Source of the DNA: a bacterium
GTDB lineage: Bacteria > Armatimonadota > Fimbriimonadia > Fimbriimonadales > GBS-DC
Length of the DNA: 5,979 nt
Assembly (NCBI GenBank): GCA_029335935.2
Contig: JARJMV020000127.1
Span: forward strand, 1 to 5,979
Direction of reading: 5' to 3'
Shown here piece after piece: positions 1-4,994 of the stretch. The first letter of the stretch is position 1; each line of letters starts with the position of its first letter. The translations under genes and the position numbers were made by a program. A model generated the notes under the pieces. It saw nothing but the letters and a program-made list of their open reading frames with translations. It was not told the DNA's origin and did no database searches.

Positions 1-423
1 GCGCTATACAAAGCGATGGTCGCATCGGGGATTCAGATACCGCGCGCGGGTAATGTGCTGCTCACGCTGGCAGACAAGGACAAAGCCGAGGGCGTCGCGC
101 TCGCGCAGGCGTTCCACGCGAAGGGGTTCCAGCTCTATGCGACGGAAGGCACCGCCCGTGCCCTGCAAGAGGCGGGCTTGCCCGTGCCGGTCGTGCCCAA
201 AATCGGGCAGGGCAAGCCCGACCTGCTGGACTACATCACGGGCAAGCGTGTGCAGCTGCTGGTGAACACGCCCAGCCCCGAACGCCGTGCCGAGCAGCAG
301 GGCTTGCTGATTCGGCGGGCGGCAGTGGAGACAGGCATCCCATGCCTCACCGCGCTGGATACAGCGTGGGCGCTCCTCCACGCGCTGGAGGCAGGCGAGT
401 TTGAAGTTGCGCCGATCGGATAG
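1..423 (+). CDS. carB: Carbamoyl-phosphate synthase large chain, C-terminal part (5' end outside window)
   Basis: This is the last 140 codons of CarB, read in frame from base 1 and ending at TAG (421-423). The visible part is almost entirely the C-terminal MGS-like allosteric domain. It includes GNVLLTLADKDK, the phosphate-loop-like 'YATEGTA' stretch, VPKIGQGKPDLLDYI and 'LLVNTPS'. CarB makes carbamoyl phosphate from bicarbonate, ATP and ammonia delivered by CarA, feeding pyrimidine and arginine synthesis in the cytoplasm. In characterised enzymes this domain binds effectors such as UMP, IMP or ornithine. The two ATP-grasp halves must lie upstream of the window. The ATG at 16 is internal: the frame is open to the edge and the residues before it (ALYKA) fit the family linker. 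The gene converges on hpf, with 24 bases between the stop codons. Identity is firm; which effector it binds cannot be read here. Confidence 0.93.
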   Translation, partial: ALYKAMVASGIQIPRAGNVLLTLADKDKAEGVALAQAFHAKGFQLYATEGTARALQEAGLPVPVVPKIGQGKPDLLDYITGKRVQLLVNTPSPERRAEQQGLLIRRAAVETGIPCLTALDTAWALLHALEAGEFEVAPIG

Positions 424-424
424 G

Positions 425-439
425 TTGGCGCAACGCCAA
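425..439. terminator. Short perfect hairpin between convergent carB and hpf
   Basis: TTGGCG (425-430) and CGCCAA (434-439) form a perfect 6-bp stem with a 3-base loop. It fills most of the 24-base gap between the carB stop and the hpf stop. The position suits a shared bidirectional terminator for the two convergent genes. Neither strand has a T-run after the stem, so it is not a classical intrinsic terminator. It may instead act as a 3'-end stabiliser or a weak stop. The stem is seen; the role is inferred. Confidence 0.4.
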
Positions 440-447
440 GGTCGGGT

Positions 448-1026
448 TCAGTCCATACCCTGAATCAGGTCGTAGACACCCTCCTCCACCTGCACCAGCA
501 CGCCGTTGCGGTTCGTGTCGGCATCCAGAAACACATACACAGGCGCTTGTTCCAAGTGCGCCTGCAAGATAGCCTCTTCCACGCTCATCGGCTTCATCGG
601 GATAAGCACCGTGCGTCGCAGGGTCGGCTTGCGGCGGGGGGTCTCCTCAATCGTCTCTTGGGTCTCGGGGAGCGTTGCTTCAAGAACCTCTTCACGCGGC
701 GTGCGTCCGCGCTTTTGCAGGCGCTCTTTGTAGCGGGCGAGCTGATGCTCCAGTTTCTGCACGACGGCGTCGACGGCGGCGCGGAACTCGTGCGCCGTCT
801 CCTCGTGGTGGAACTTCTGCCCATCAGCGTCCACCAGCACGGCGACCCTGTGCTGACCGCGCAACAGCTCGTAGGTCACATCCAGCGTCCAGATTTTGTG
901 AAAAAATCGCGCCAACTTGCTCAGTTTGCGGCGCACGTACTGCTTCTCCGCCTCGTTGAGGTCTTGGTGCGGGCTACGAAAGGTCACATCGACAATCTCC
1001 ACCTGTTTGCGTCGGGATTTACTCAT
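448..1026 (-). CDS. hpf: Long-form ribosome hibernation promoting factor (HPF, S30AE family)
   Basis: This 192-residue protein has the long HPF layout. An N-terminal S30AE ribosome-binding domain (about residues 8-103, with 'VDVTFRSPHQDLNEAEKQYV' and KLARFFHKI) is followed by a charged Pro/Glu/Thr-rich linker (about 104-135). The C-terminal dimerisation domain (about 136-190) carries the hallmark 'MKPMSVEEAI' and ends in 'YDLIQG'. Long HPFs bind the 30S decoding region and join two 70S ribosomes into inactive 100S dimers in stationary phase or stress. The ATG at 1026 overlaps the end of ispDF by 8 bases (ATGAGTAA), and GGAGAG lies 7 bases upstream of it, so both the start and translational coupling are well supported. 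It is the last gene of the minus-strand operon. Placement beside ispDF is not an arrangement I know as standard. Confidence in the family is high; no unusual residue was noticed. Confidence 0.93.
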   Translation of the reverse strand: MSKSRRKQVEIVDVTFRSPHQDLNEAEKQYVRRKLSKLARFFHKIWTLDVTYELLRGQHRVAVLVDADGQKFHHEETAHEFRAAVDAVVQKLEHQLARYKERLQKRGRTPREEVLEATLPETQETIEETPRRKPTLRRTVLIPMKPMSVEEAILQAHLEQAPVYVFLDADTNRNGVLVQVEEGVYDLIQGMD

Positions 1027-2200
1027 CGTTGGTCTCTCCTATAGCGGGATAGATCGTGGCGACCGCGTAGCAGGCGATGGCGCGTCGTGCGCCGACAGCG
1101 TCCATGCCCTCGTTCGTGGTCGCTTTGAGGCTCACTTGCTCTGGCATGATGCCCAGCGTTTGGGCGATTCGTTCGCGCATCGTGGGGATATAGGGCGCGA
1201 GTTTCGGGGCTTCGGCAATTGTCATTGCGTCGAGGTGCATCGGTCGCCAGCCGTGCTGCTCCAACAGCGCGCCCACTTGGCGCAGCAGTTCCAAGCTGGA
1301 GGCATCTTTCCAGCGCGGGTCGGTGTTGGGGAAGTGCTGCCCGATGTCACCCAGTGTCGCCGCGCCCAACAGCGCATCACAGATAGCGTGCAGCACCACA
1401 TCGGCGTCTGAATGTCCCTGCAACCCGTAGGAGTGGTCGATGGCTACGCCTCCCAGCATTAACTTCCGCCCTTCCGTTAGCGTGTGAATATCATACCCGA
1501 TTCCCGTGCGGGTGAGTGCGCCTTCGCCCCAGTAGAGGCGCAGCAGGTGCAGGTCGTCGAGTGTGGTGAGCTTGAGGTTGCGCGGGTCGCCCTGCGCCAA
1601 GTACACGGGGTAGCCTGCGCGTTCGAGCAGTTGTGCGTCATCCGTGGCTTGAGTGAACCCTTGCTCGGCGGCGGCGCGGTGCGCCTCGATGAGCCACTGA
1701 GCGCGAAAGATTTGGGGCGTCTGCACGCGATACAATCCCTCGCGCGGCTCGGTCTGTTGTACCTGAATACCGTCGGGCGCACGCTTGAGGGTGTCTTGCA
1801 CAGGTAAAGCGGGAACCGCGCTGCCGTGGCGCTGCGCGACTGCAATCAACCGCTCCATCAGCGCGCGGCTCACCAGCGGGCGCGCGGCGTCGTGAACGGC
1901 GACGAACTCCACCCCGTCGGGCAAGTGCGCGAGCGCGTTTCGCACGGTCTGCTGCCGTGTCGCGCCGCCGCAGGGCAACACCTGCACAGGCTTGGGCACA
2001 GGGTAGCGTCGGAGATACGCTTCATACGGCTCGGCGTGGTCGGGCGCGACCGCCACCGTCGCGGAGTGGACGGCAGGGCAGCTCGCGACGCGCCACAGCG
2101 CGTGCCGCCACACAGGCGCGCCGTGGATTATCTGCCAAAGTTTGTCGCCTTTACCGAATCGGACGCCGCTTCCTGCCGCCAGAATAAGGGCGTGAAGAAT
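1019..2200 (-). CDS. ispDF: Bifunctional IspD-IspF enzyme of the MEP pathway, probable ATT start
   Basis: This is a 393-residue fusion. Residues 1-228 are IspD (MEP cytidylyltransferase): the CTP loop [14 protein letters not shown] (7-20), HDAARP (103-108), TDD (186-188) and [10 protein letters not shown]. Residues about 233-385 are IspF (2C-methyl-D-erythritol 2,4-cyclodiphosphate synthase): metal ligands in GYDIH (235-239), His271 in '[13 protein letters not shown]', and HFPNTDP. Together they catalyse two non-consecutive MEP steps toward IPP and DMAPP; the intermediate step needs IspE. I chose ATT at 2200 as start because the frame is intact there, the residues match the IspD N-terminus, and AAGGAGGG (2215-2208) sits upstream with 8 bases between GGAGG and ATT. 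A GTG start at 2113 would delete the CTP loop. The gene begins 50 bases inside the yacL-like gene, in the +1 frame. Oddity: the IspF motif usually written RGEG reads ARRA (371-374). Identity is firm; the start codon is an inference. Confidence 0.93.
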   Translation of the reverse strand: MLHALILAAGSGVRFGKGDKLWQIIHGAPVWRHALWRVASCPAVHSATVAVAPDHAEPYEAYLRRYPVPKPVQVLPCGGATRQQTVRNALAHLPDGVEFVAVHDAARPLVSRALMERLIAVAQRHGSAVPALPVQDTLKRAPDGIQVQQTEPREGLYRVQTPQIFRAQWLIEAHRAAAEQGFTQATDDAQLLERAGYPVYLAQGDPRNLKLTTLDDLHLLRLYWGEGALTRTGIGYDIHTLTEGRKLMLGGVAIDHSYGLQGHSDADVVLHAICDALLGAATLGDIGQHFPNTDPRWKDASSLELLRQVGALLEQHGWRPMHLDAMTIAEAPKLAPYIPTMRERIAQTLGIMPEQVSLKATTNEGMDAVGARRAIACYAVATIYPAIGETNDE

Positions 2201-3290
2201 AGTCGATCCCTCCTTCGGGTTTGCCTGAGGCGAGTTTCGGCTCCGCGAAGAGCATCTTGCCCCGCGCCGATTGCAAGACGCTGGTCACCACCACATCGAT
2301 GGCTTGATTGATATACTCGCGCCCGTTCTCGACCACGACCATCGTGCCGTCTTCGAGGTAGGCGACGCCTTGATCGGGTTCCTGACCCTCGCGGATGGGA
2401 ATCACGGTCAGCTCCTCGCCGGGCAACACATGGATGCGCACCGCCTCGGCGAGCTCGTTGATGTTCAACACGCGCACGCCTTGCAACTCCGCCACGCGGT
2501 TGAGGTTGTAGTCGTTCGTGACGATATCGGCTCGCATCGCTTTGGCAAGACGCACGAGCCGCGCGTCAACCTCGTCGCCTGTGTGGGGGGCAAGGCGGTC
2601 GTGAATGCGCACTTCCAAGTTCTCGCCAGCGTCTGCCTGCAACTGTTTCAGCACATCGAGCCCGCGTCTGCCGCGTGCGCGGCGCAGCGGCTCCTCCGAA
2701 TCGGCGATATATTGCAGTTCATCCAGCACGAAGCCCGGCACATAGAGCTTGCCTTCCAAAAACCCCGTGCGCAGAATGTCGCGGATGCGCCCGTCGATAA
2801 TCACGCTGGTATCCAGCACCTTGACGCCTTTGGAGCGGCGCGCCATTTGCGCAGTGAGGGGCAGGTACTCCTTCATGCTCAGGAAGCTCACGATGCTGAG
2901 ATAGACCAACACCACGAACGCGAGCAAGGTCAGCGCCCAGCCCAAGCGTGCGCCGCCAATCGCGAACAGCAACGGATAGAGCGCGAAGGTAATCACCGCC
3001 GCCGAGACCAGCCCCAGCCCGATTGCGAGCTTCTCGTCAGGCTCCGCCTCCTCCAGATGACGCGCCACACGCGCCAACAGCTGAAAACTGTGATTGGCGA
3101 CCAAGATACCCATCAGCAATCCAGCAGTTGTTAGCCCGACGCGCGTCCAAATCGGCGAAATCGGCGGCTCGCCCGTAAACCACTTGTCCACCGCCTGCAA
3201 AAACGGGTCTGCTAACAGAAATCCGATGGTCGCCAACAGCATCATGCCGACCGCTAAAAACAGCCAATACATCAGGCGATGGATAGTCAT
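2151..3290 (-). CDS. yacL: YacL-type membrane PIN/TRAM domain protein
   Basis: This 379-residue protein has about four transmembrane segments (roughly 7-27, 51-66, 89-110 and 115-137). A cytoplasmic PIN nuclease-like domain (about 157-285) and a TRAM domain, a probable nucleic-acid-binding beta-barrel (about 287-345), follow, with a basic tail ending [12 protein letters not shown] acidic residues are visible: Asp160 and Asp166 in '[10 protein letters not shown]', Glu191 in LDELQ, Asp242 in 'EVDARLV' and Asp260 in TNDYN, so metal-dependent RNase activity is plausible. The substrate of YacL proteins is not known to me. ATG 3290 is supported by GGAGG five bases upstream. It is the first gene of the operon and overlaps ispDF by 50 bases. 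The yacL-ispD-ispF order matches Bacillus subtilis, which supports the assignment. The symbol is used by family and synteny, not by proven orthology. Confidence 0.88.
   Translation of the reverse strand: MTIHRLMYWLFLAVGMMLLATIGFLLADPFLQAVDKWFTGEPPISPIWTRVGLTTAGLLMGILVANHSFQLLARVARHLEEAEPDEKLAIGLGLVSAAVITFALYPLLFAIGGARLGWALTLLAFVVLVYLSIVSFLSMKEYLPLTAQMARRSKGVKVLDTSVIIDGRIRDILRTGFLEGKLYVPGFVLDELQYIADSEEPLRRARGRRGLDVLKQLQADAGENLEVRIHDRLAPHTGDEVDARLVRLAKAMRADIVTNDYNLNRVAELQGVRVLNINELAEAVRIHVLPGEELTVIPIREGQEPDQGVAYLEDGTMVVVENGREYINQAIDVVVTSVLQSARGKMLFAEPKLASGKPEGGIDYSSRPYSGGRKRRPIR
2208..2215 (-). promoter_or_regulatory. Strong ribosome binding site that sets the ispDF start
   Basis: On the minus strand this reads AAGGAGGG, including all seven bases complementary to the usual 16S rRNA 3' end. 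GGAGG ends 8 bases before ATT at 2200, which is ideal spacing. No ATG, GTG or TTG occurs in the ispDF frame at a workable distance: the nearest upstream in-frame candidate is a TTG at 2275, and the nearest downstream is GTG at 2113. The site lies within the coding end of the yacL-like gene, which suggests that ribosomes finishing that gene help initiation here. Confidence 0.75.
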
Positions 3291-3328
3291 CGATGCCTCC
3301 TATAATATTATACGCTCTCGCGCGTCAA
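3291..3328 (-). promoter_or_regulatory. Candidate promoter of the yacL-ispDF-hpf operon
   Basis: The minus strand carries TATAAT (3312-3307) inside a perfect 12-bp palindrome TATAATATTATA (3301-3312), and TTGACG (3328-3323). The TTGACG to TATAAT spacer is only 10 bases. TTGACG to the overlapping TATTAT (3307-3302) gives 15, so the exact -35/-10 pair is uncertain. A start about 7 bases after TATAAT would fall near 3300, giving a leader of only about 10 bases that opens with the GGAGG site (3300-3296). The motifs are seen; promoter function and start are inferred. Confidence 0.45.
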
Positions 3329-3343
3329 AAATAGCGGGCAATC

Positions 3344-3361
3344 GGGAGGTATAATCGCGGT
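3344..3361 (+). promoter_or_regulatory. Overlapping -10-like box and ribosome-binding-like sequence ahead of the LTxxQ gene
   Basis: TATAAT (3350-3355) lies six bases before the ATG at 3362. If it is the -10 element, transcription would begin at about the A of the ATG, making a leaderless mRNA. A GGGAGGT (3344-3350) directly upstream could instead be a ribosome binding site, but its GGAGG is 12 bases from the ATG, longer than usual. The two readings exclude each other because the binding site would lie upstream of the RNA start. No good -35 was found 16-18 bases upstream (the region reads A-rich, with no TTGACA). Confidence 0.35.
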
Positions 3362-3952
3362 ATGCGGCGGATTAGTTGGGTTGTGGCAATCGCGTGTGGG
3401 CTGGCGTTCGGGCTGACGCAGCAAGCCAGCACGCCCACCCTATCGGAGGTGGATCAGCTCCTGCTCGCGCTGAGCGACATCACTTGGTTCAACAACATCC
3501 GTCCCCTGAACCTCACCAAGCCCCAGATTGAACGGCTTACAGCCACGCACGCGCGCGCCTACCAACAACTCGAACGCCTCATCCAAGAGGAAGCGAAGGA
3601 GCTGCGCAACCGCAAAGAGGAGATTCTCAAGATTCGCGAGGACACCTCGCGCGGTAAGAGCCTGCCGAAAGAGTTCCTGGAGACCATCAAGCGGTTGGAG
3701 ACCGACGCGGCGCAGAAACGGCGTCAACTGCGCACGCAAGTCGTCAGCGAAATCGCAACCGAACTGAAACCCCACTTCACTGAAGAGCAGATGCAATACA
3801 TGATCAAGCGCAGCAAGGAAGCGTTGGAGGCGGCGCGAGTGGATGTCTCACAAATCAAGGACGACTCGCTCTACGCGCTTTTCGTGGAGACGGTGCTGTT
3901 AGACCCGCGCGCGCCCGATCTGCTCAAAGAGTGGCAGACAAAGAATCTGTGA
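3362..3952 (+). CDS. Exported small helical protein with two LTxxQ-like motifs
   Basis: This 196-residue protein starts with a basic n-region (MRR) and a hydrophobic stretch (about 5-18), so a signal peptide is likely. The cleavage site is unclear; Cys12 lies in AIAC, inside the hydrophobic core, so it is a poor lipobox. The remainder is charged and predicted almost all helical. LTKPQ (51-55) and FTEEQ (139-143) flank a long amphipathic Lys/Glu/Arg-rich helix region. This pattern resembles the two LTxxQ motifs of Spy/CpxP-like periplasmic proteins, which act as chaperones or envelope-stress sensors. The resemblance rests on short motifs plus architecture, so it is a hypothesis. It is divergently transcribed from the yacL operon and has no close partner downstream. 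It could equally be a lineage-specific periplasmic protein of unrelated role. Clear Met start; TGA at 3950-3952. Confidence 0.8.
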   Translation: MRRISWVVAIACGLAFGLTQQASTPTLSEVDQLLLALSDITWFNNIRPLNLTKPQIERLTATHARAYQQLERLIQEEAKELRNRKEEILKIREDTSRGKSLPKEFLETIKRLETDAAQKRRQLRTQVVSEIATELKPHFTEEQMQYMIKRSKEALEAARVDVSQIKDDSLYALFVETVLLDPRAPDLLKEWQTKNL

Positions 3953-3975
3953 CGCTTTCCTATGCGTAGTTAGGT

Positions 3976-3993
3976 AGCGGCGCGTGTGCCGCT
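3976..3993 (+). terminator. Hairpin just after the LTxxQ-like gene
   Basis: AGCGGC (3976-3981) pairs perfectly with GCCGCT (3988-3993) around a 6-base loop, starting 24 bases after the stop codon. Only scattered Ts follow (TTACTCCTT), so intrinsic termination would be weak. The position is the main support. Confidence 0.35.
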
Positions 3994-4073
3994 TACTCCT
4001 TCGCCCCTTCCCCACTGCACGGAAGAGGGAGCGGACACAAATGCACGCGGAATTTAGCCATCCCAATGCGTGG

Positions 4074-4111
4074 GAGAGCAGGTCGGGAGGCAAGAACAAG
4101 TTAGTGCTCTC
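4074..4111. repeat. 7-bp inverted repeat abutting a -35-like box
   Basis: GAGAGCA (4074-4080) and TGCTCTC (4105-4111) are perfect inverted copies separated by 24 bases. The right arm ends two bases before TTGACA (4114-4119). This could be an operator for the pilin gene promoter or the stem of an RNA hairpin from read-through of the upstream gene. A 7-bp pair at this distance can occur by chance. Confidence 0.3.
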
Positions 4112-4113
4112 GC

Positions 4114-4142
4114 TTGACAGCCTCTCCAATATCTATTAACAC
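4114..4142 (+). promoter_or_regulatory. Candidate sigma-70-type promoter of the pilin-like gene
   Basis: A consensus TTGACA (4114-4119) is followed 17 bases later by TAACAC (4137-4142), a weak -10. TATTAA (4134-4139) is a better -10 match but has only a 14-base spacer. The sequence around 4131-4160 is clearly AT-richer than the rest of the window. The predicted start near 4149 would give a leader of about 45 bases carrying TAGGAGG (4176-4182). Confidence 0.45.
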
Positions 4143-4193
4143 TCTCATAATAATAAGAAGGGTACAGTTGCCTTGTAGGAGGTTCCTTGAGGT

Positions 4194-4898
4194 ATGCGAC
4201 AACGCGGATTTACACTGATTGAGCTGCTGGTCGTGATAGCGATTATCGCCATTTTAGCGGCGATACTTTTCCCTGTGTTCGCTCGTGCGCGTGAGAGCGC
4301 GCGCACCTCGTCTTGTCTGTCGAATGTCCGCCAGATAGCGACAGGTATTATGATGTACATTCAGGACTACGACGAGACCTACCCTGCTGCCACGAACATT
4401 TCGCGTGCATTTAATGCTCAGTGGCCCCAGCTACGCACGATTGTTCAGCCGTATGTGAAGAACGACAAGATCTGGTTCTGCCCGTCGGAGCCGCGCCCCA
4501 GCGTATGGGAGCAGGACGGCTTCAGCACGGGCGATCCGAGCTATCGCGGCGCAGGCACATCCTACGCCTACAAGTCGCGCCTCACTACCGACTGCCCGCC
4601 AAACACGCCTGCGAATTGTCGTGGCAACTTGGCGGCGGTTCCGCAAGCCGCGATTGACCAACCTGCAAACATCTGGCTCTTCTGGGACGCCGACAGCAAC
4701 TACAGTCGCCATACGGACAAGTCCACCACGGGTTATGTCGGTGCGCCTGACTGTCGCTGGGCGGGCGGTACGAAAGGGCAGATGGCGGCTTACGCTGACG
4801 GACACGCCAAACTGACTATGGGTATCCCTCGTCCCCAGTGGTATGAAAACATGGCGTTGGATGGTAAAAACTACATCCCCTTCGCTGGCTGTCCCTAA
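4194..4898 (+). CDS. Type IV pilin-like / type II secretion pseudopilin-like protein
   Basis: This 234-residue protein begins with a class III signal: [10 protein letters not shown], with the predicted prepilin-peptidase cut between Gly5 and Phe6 and the conserved Glu at mature position 5 (Glu10). A hydrophobic helix (about 8-27) follows, then FPVFARARE and CLSNVRQI. The C-terminal globular part resembles the H-X9-DG (DUF1559-like) prepilin group, with 'ADGH' at 201-204. The usual Arg-His ahead of it reads Arg-Trp (188-189) here. Six cysteines (41, 96, 134, 142, 187, 233) could form disulfides outside the membrane. Such proteins are inner-membrane anchored and may assemble into pseudopili or pili; many copies per genome occur in Armatimonadota and Planctomycetota and their individual roles are unknown. 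TAGGAGG ends 11 bases before the ATG. No secretion or pilus genes are adjacent, so it is an orphan. Confidence 0.9.
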   Translation: MRQRGFTLIELLVVIAIIAILAAILFPVFARARESARTSSCLSNVRQIATGIMMYIQDYDETYPAATNISRAFNAQWPQLRTIVQPYVKNDKIWFCPSEPRPSVWEQDGFSTGDPSYRGAGTSYAYKSRLTTDCPPNTPANCRGNLAAVPQAAIDQPANIWLFWDADSNYSRHTDKSTTGYVGAPDCRWAGGTKGQMAAYADGHAKLTMGIPRPQWYENMALDGKNYIPFAGCP

Positions 4899-4907
4899 GC
4901 CCCCAGT

Positions 4908-4934
4908 TTAGCAGAGGGTGTAGGCAGCTGCTAA
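4908..4934. terminator. Hairpin between convergent pilin-like gene and mutY
   Basis: TTAGCAG (4908-4914) pairs with CTGCTAA (4928-4934), a perfect 7-bp stem with a 13-base loop, 9 bases after the pilin-like stop. No T-run follows on either strand. The position between convergent genes favours a role in 3'-end formation; the structure alone is weak evidence. Confidence 0.35.
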
Positions 4935-4951
4935 CGATAGGCTAACAATAG
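4930..4951. repeat. Two tandem 11-base units
   Basis: GCTAACGATAG (4930-4940) is followed directly by GCTAACAATAG (4941-4951), differing at one base. It looks like a small local duplication in the 96-base intergenic gap and partly overlaps the right arm of the preceding hairpin. No function is suggested. Confidence 0.6.
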
Positions 4952-4994
4952 TACCGAGCCGTGCCTTGTAGAGGGTGGACGCAGCGGTCTGCCC

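Larger units (their letters stand above)
3953..4193. other. 241-base spacer with several hairpins and no gene
   Basis: No convincing coding sequence lies here. It holds the small hairpin at 3976-3993 and a longer imperfect hairpin spanning 3997-4035: CTTCC/GGAAG around CCACTGCAC, extended by CCC/GGG across a bulge and by an outer TCC/GGA. It also holds an inverted repeat GAGAGCA/TGCTCTC (4074-4080 and 4105-4111) just before a TTGACA, and the pilin gene's leader. A structured 5' leader, a terminator cluster or a small RNA are all possible; none is proven. Confidence 0.5.

Noticed and set aside
547..1044. 165-codon plus-strand open frame over hpf
   Set aside because: It mirrors hpf, whose S30AE and dimerisation motifs are unmistakable; no ribosome binding site or family resemblance in the antisense frame.
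1019..2113. GTG at 2113 as the ispDF start
   Set aside because: It removes the CTP-binding loop encoded in frame upstream and has no well-placed ribosome binding site, while ATT 2200 has a perfect one.
2271..3134. 287-codon plus-strand open frame antisense to the yacL-like gene
   Set aside because: The opposite strand encodes a clear PIN/TRAM protein with family motifs. The antisense translation is His/Gln/Arg-rich without domains, as expected from a GC-rich shadow frame.
3362..3415. Lipoprotein signal in the LTxxQ-like protein (Cys12)
   Set aside because: The cysteine is preceded by AIA rather than a proper lipobox and is followed by more hydrophobic residues, so it sits inside the signal core.
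3899..4129. 76-codon minus-strand open frame in the spacer after the LTxxQ-like gene
   Set aside because: It overlaps the 3' end of a real gene, lacks a recognisable family pattern, and its composition looks random.
4169..4971. Direct repeat TGCCTTGTAG at 4169-4178 and 4962-4971 flanking the pilin-like gene, as a possible insertion footprint
   Set aside because: Chance 10-base matches are expected several times in about 6 kb, and there are no terminal inverted repeats or transposase.
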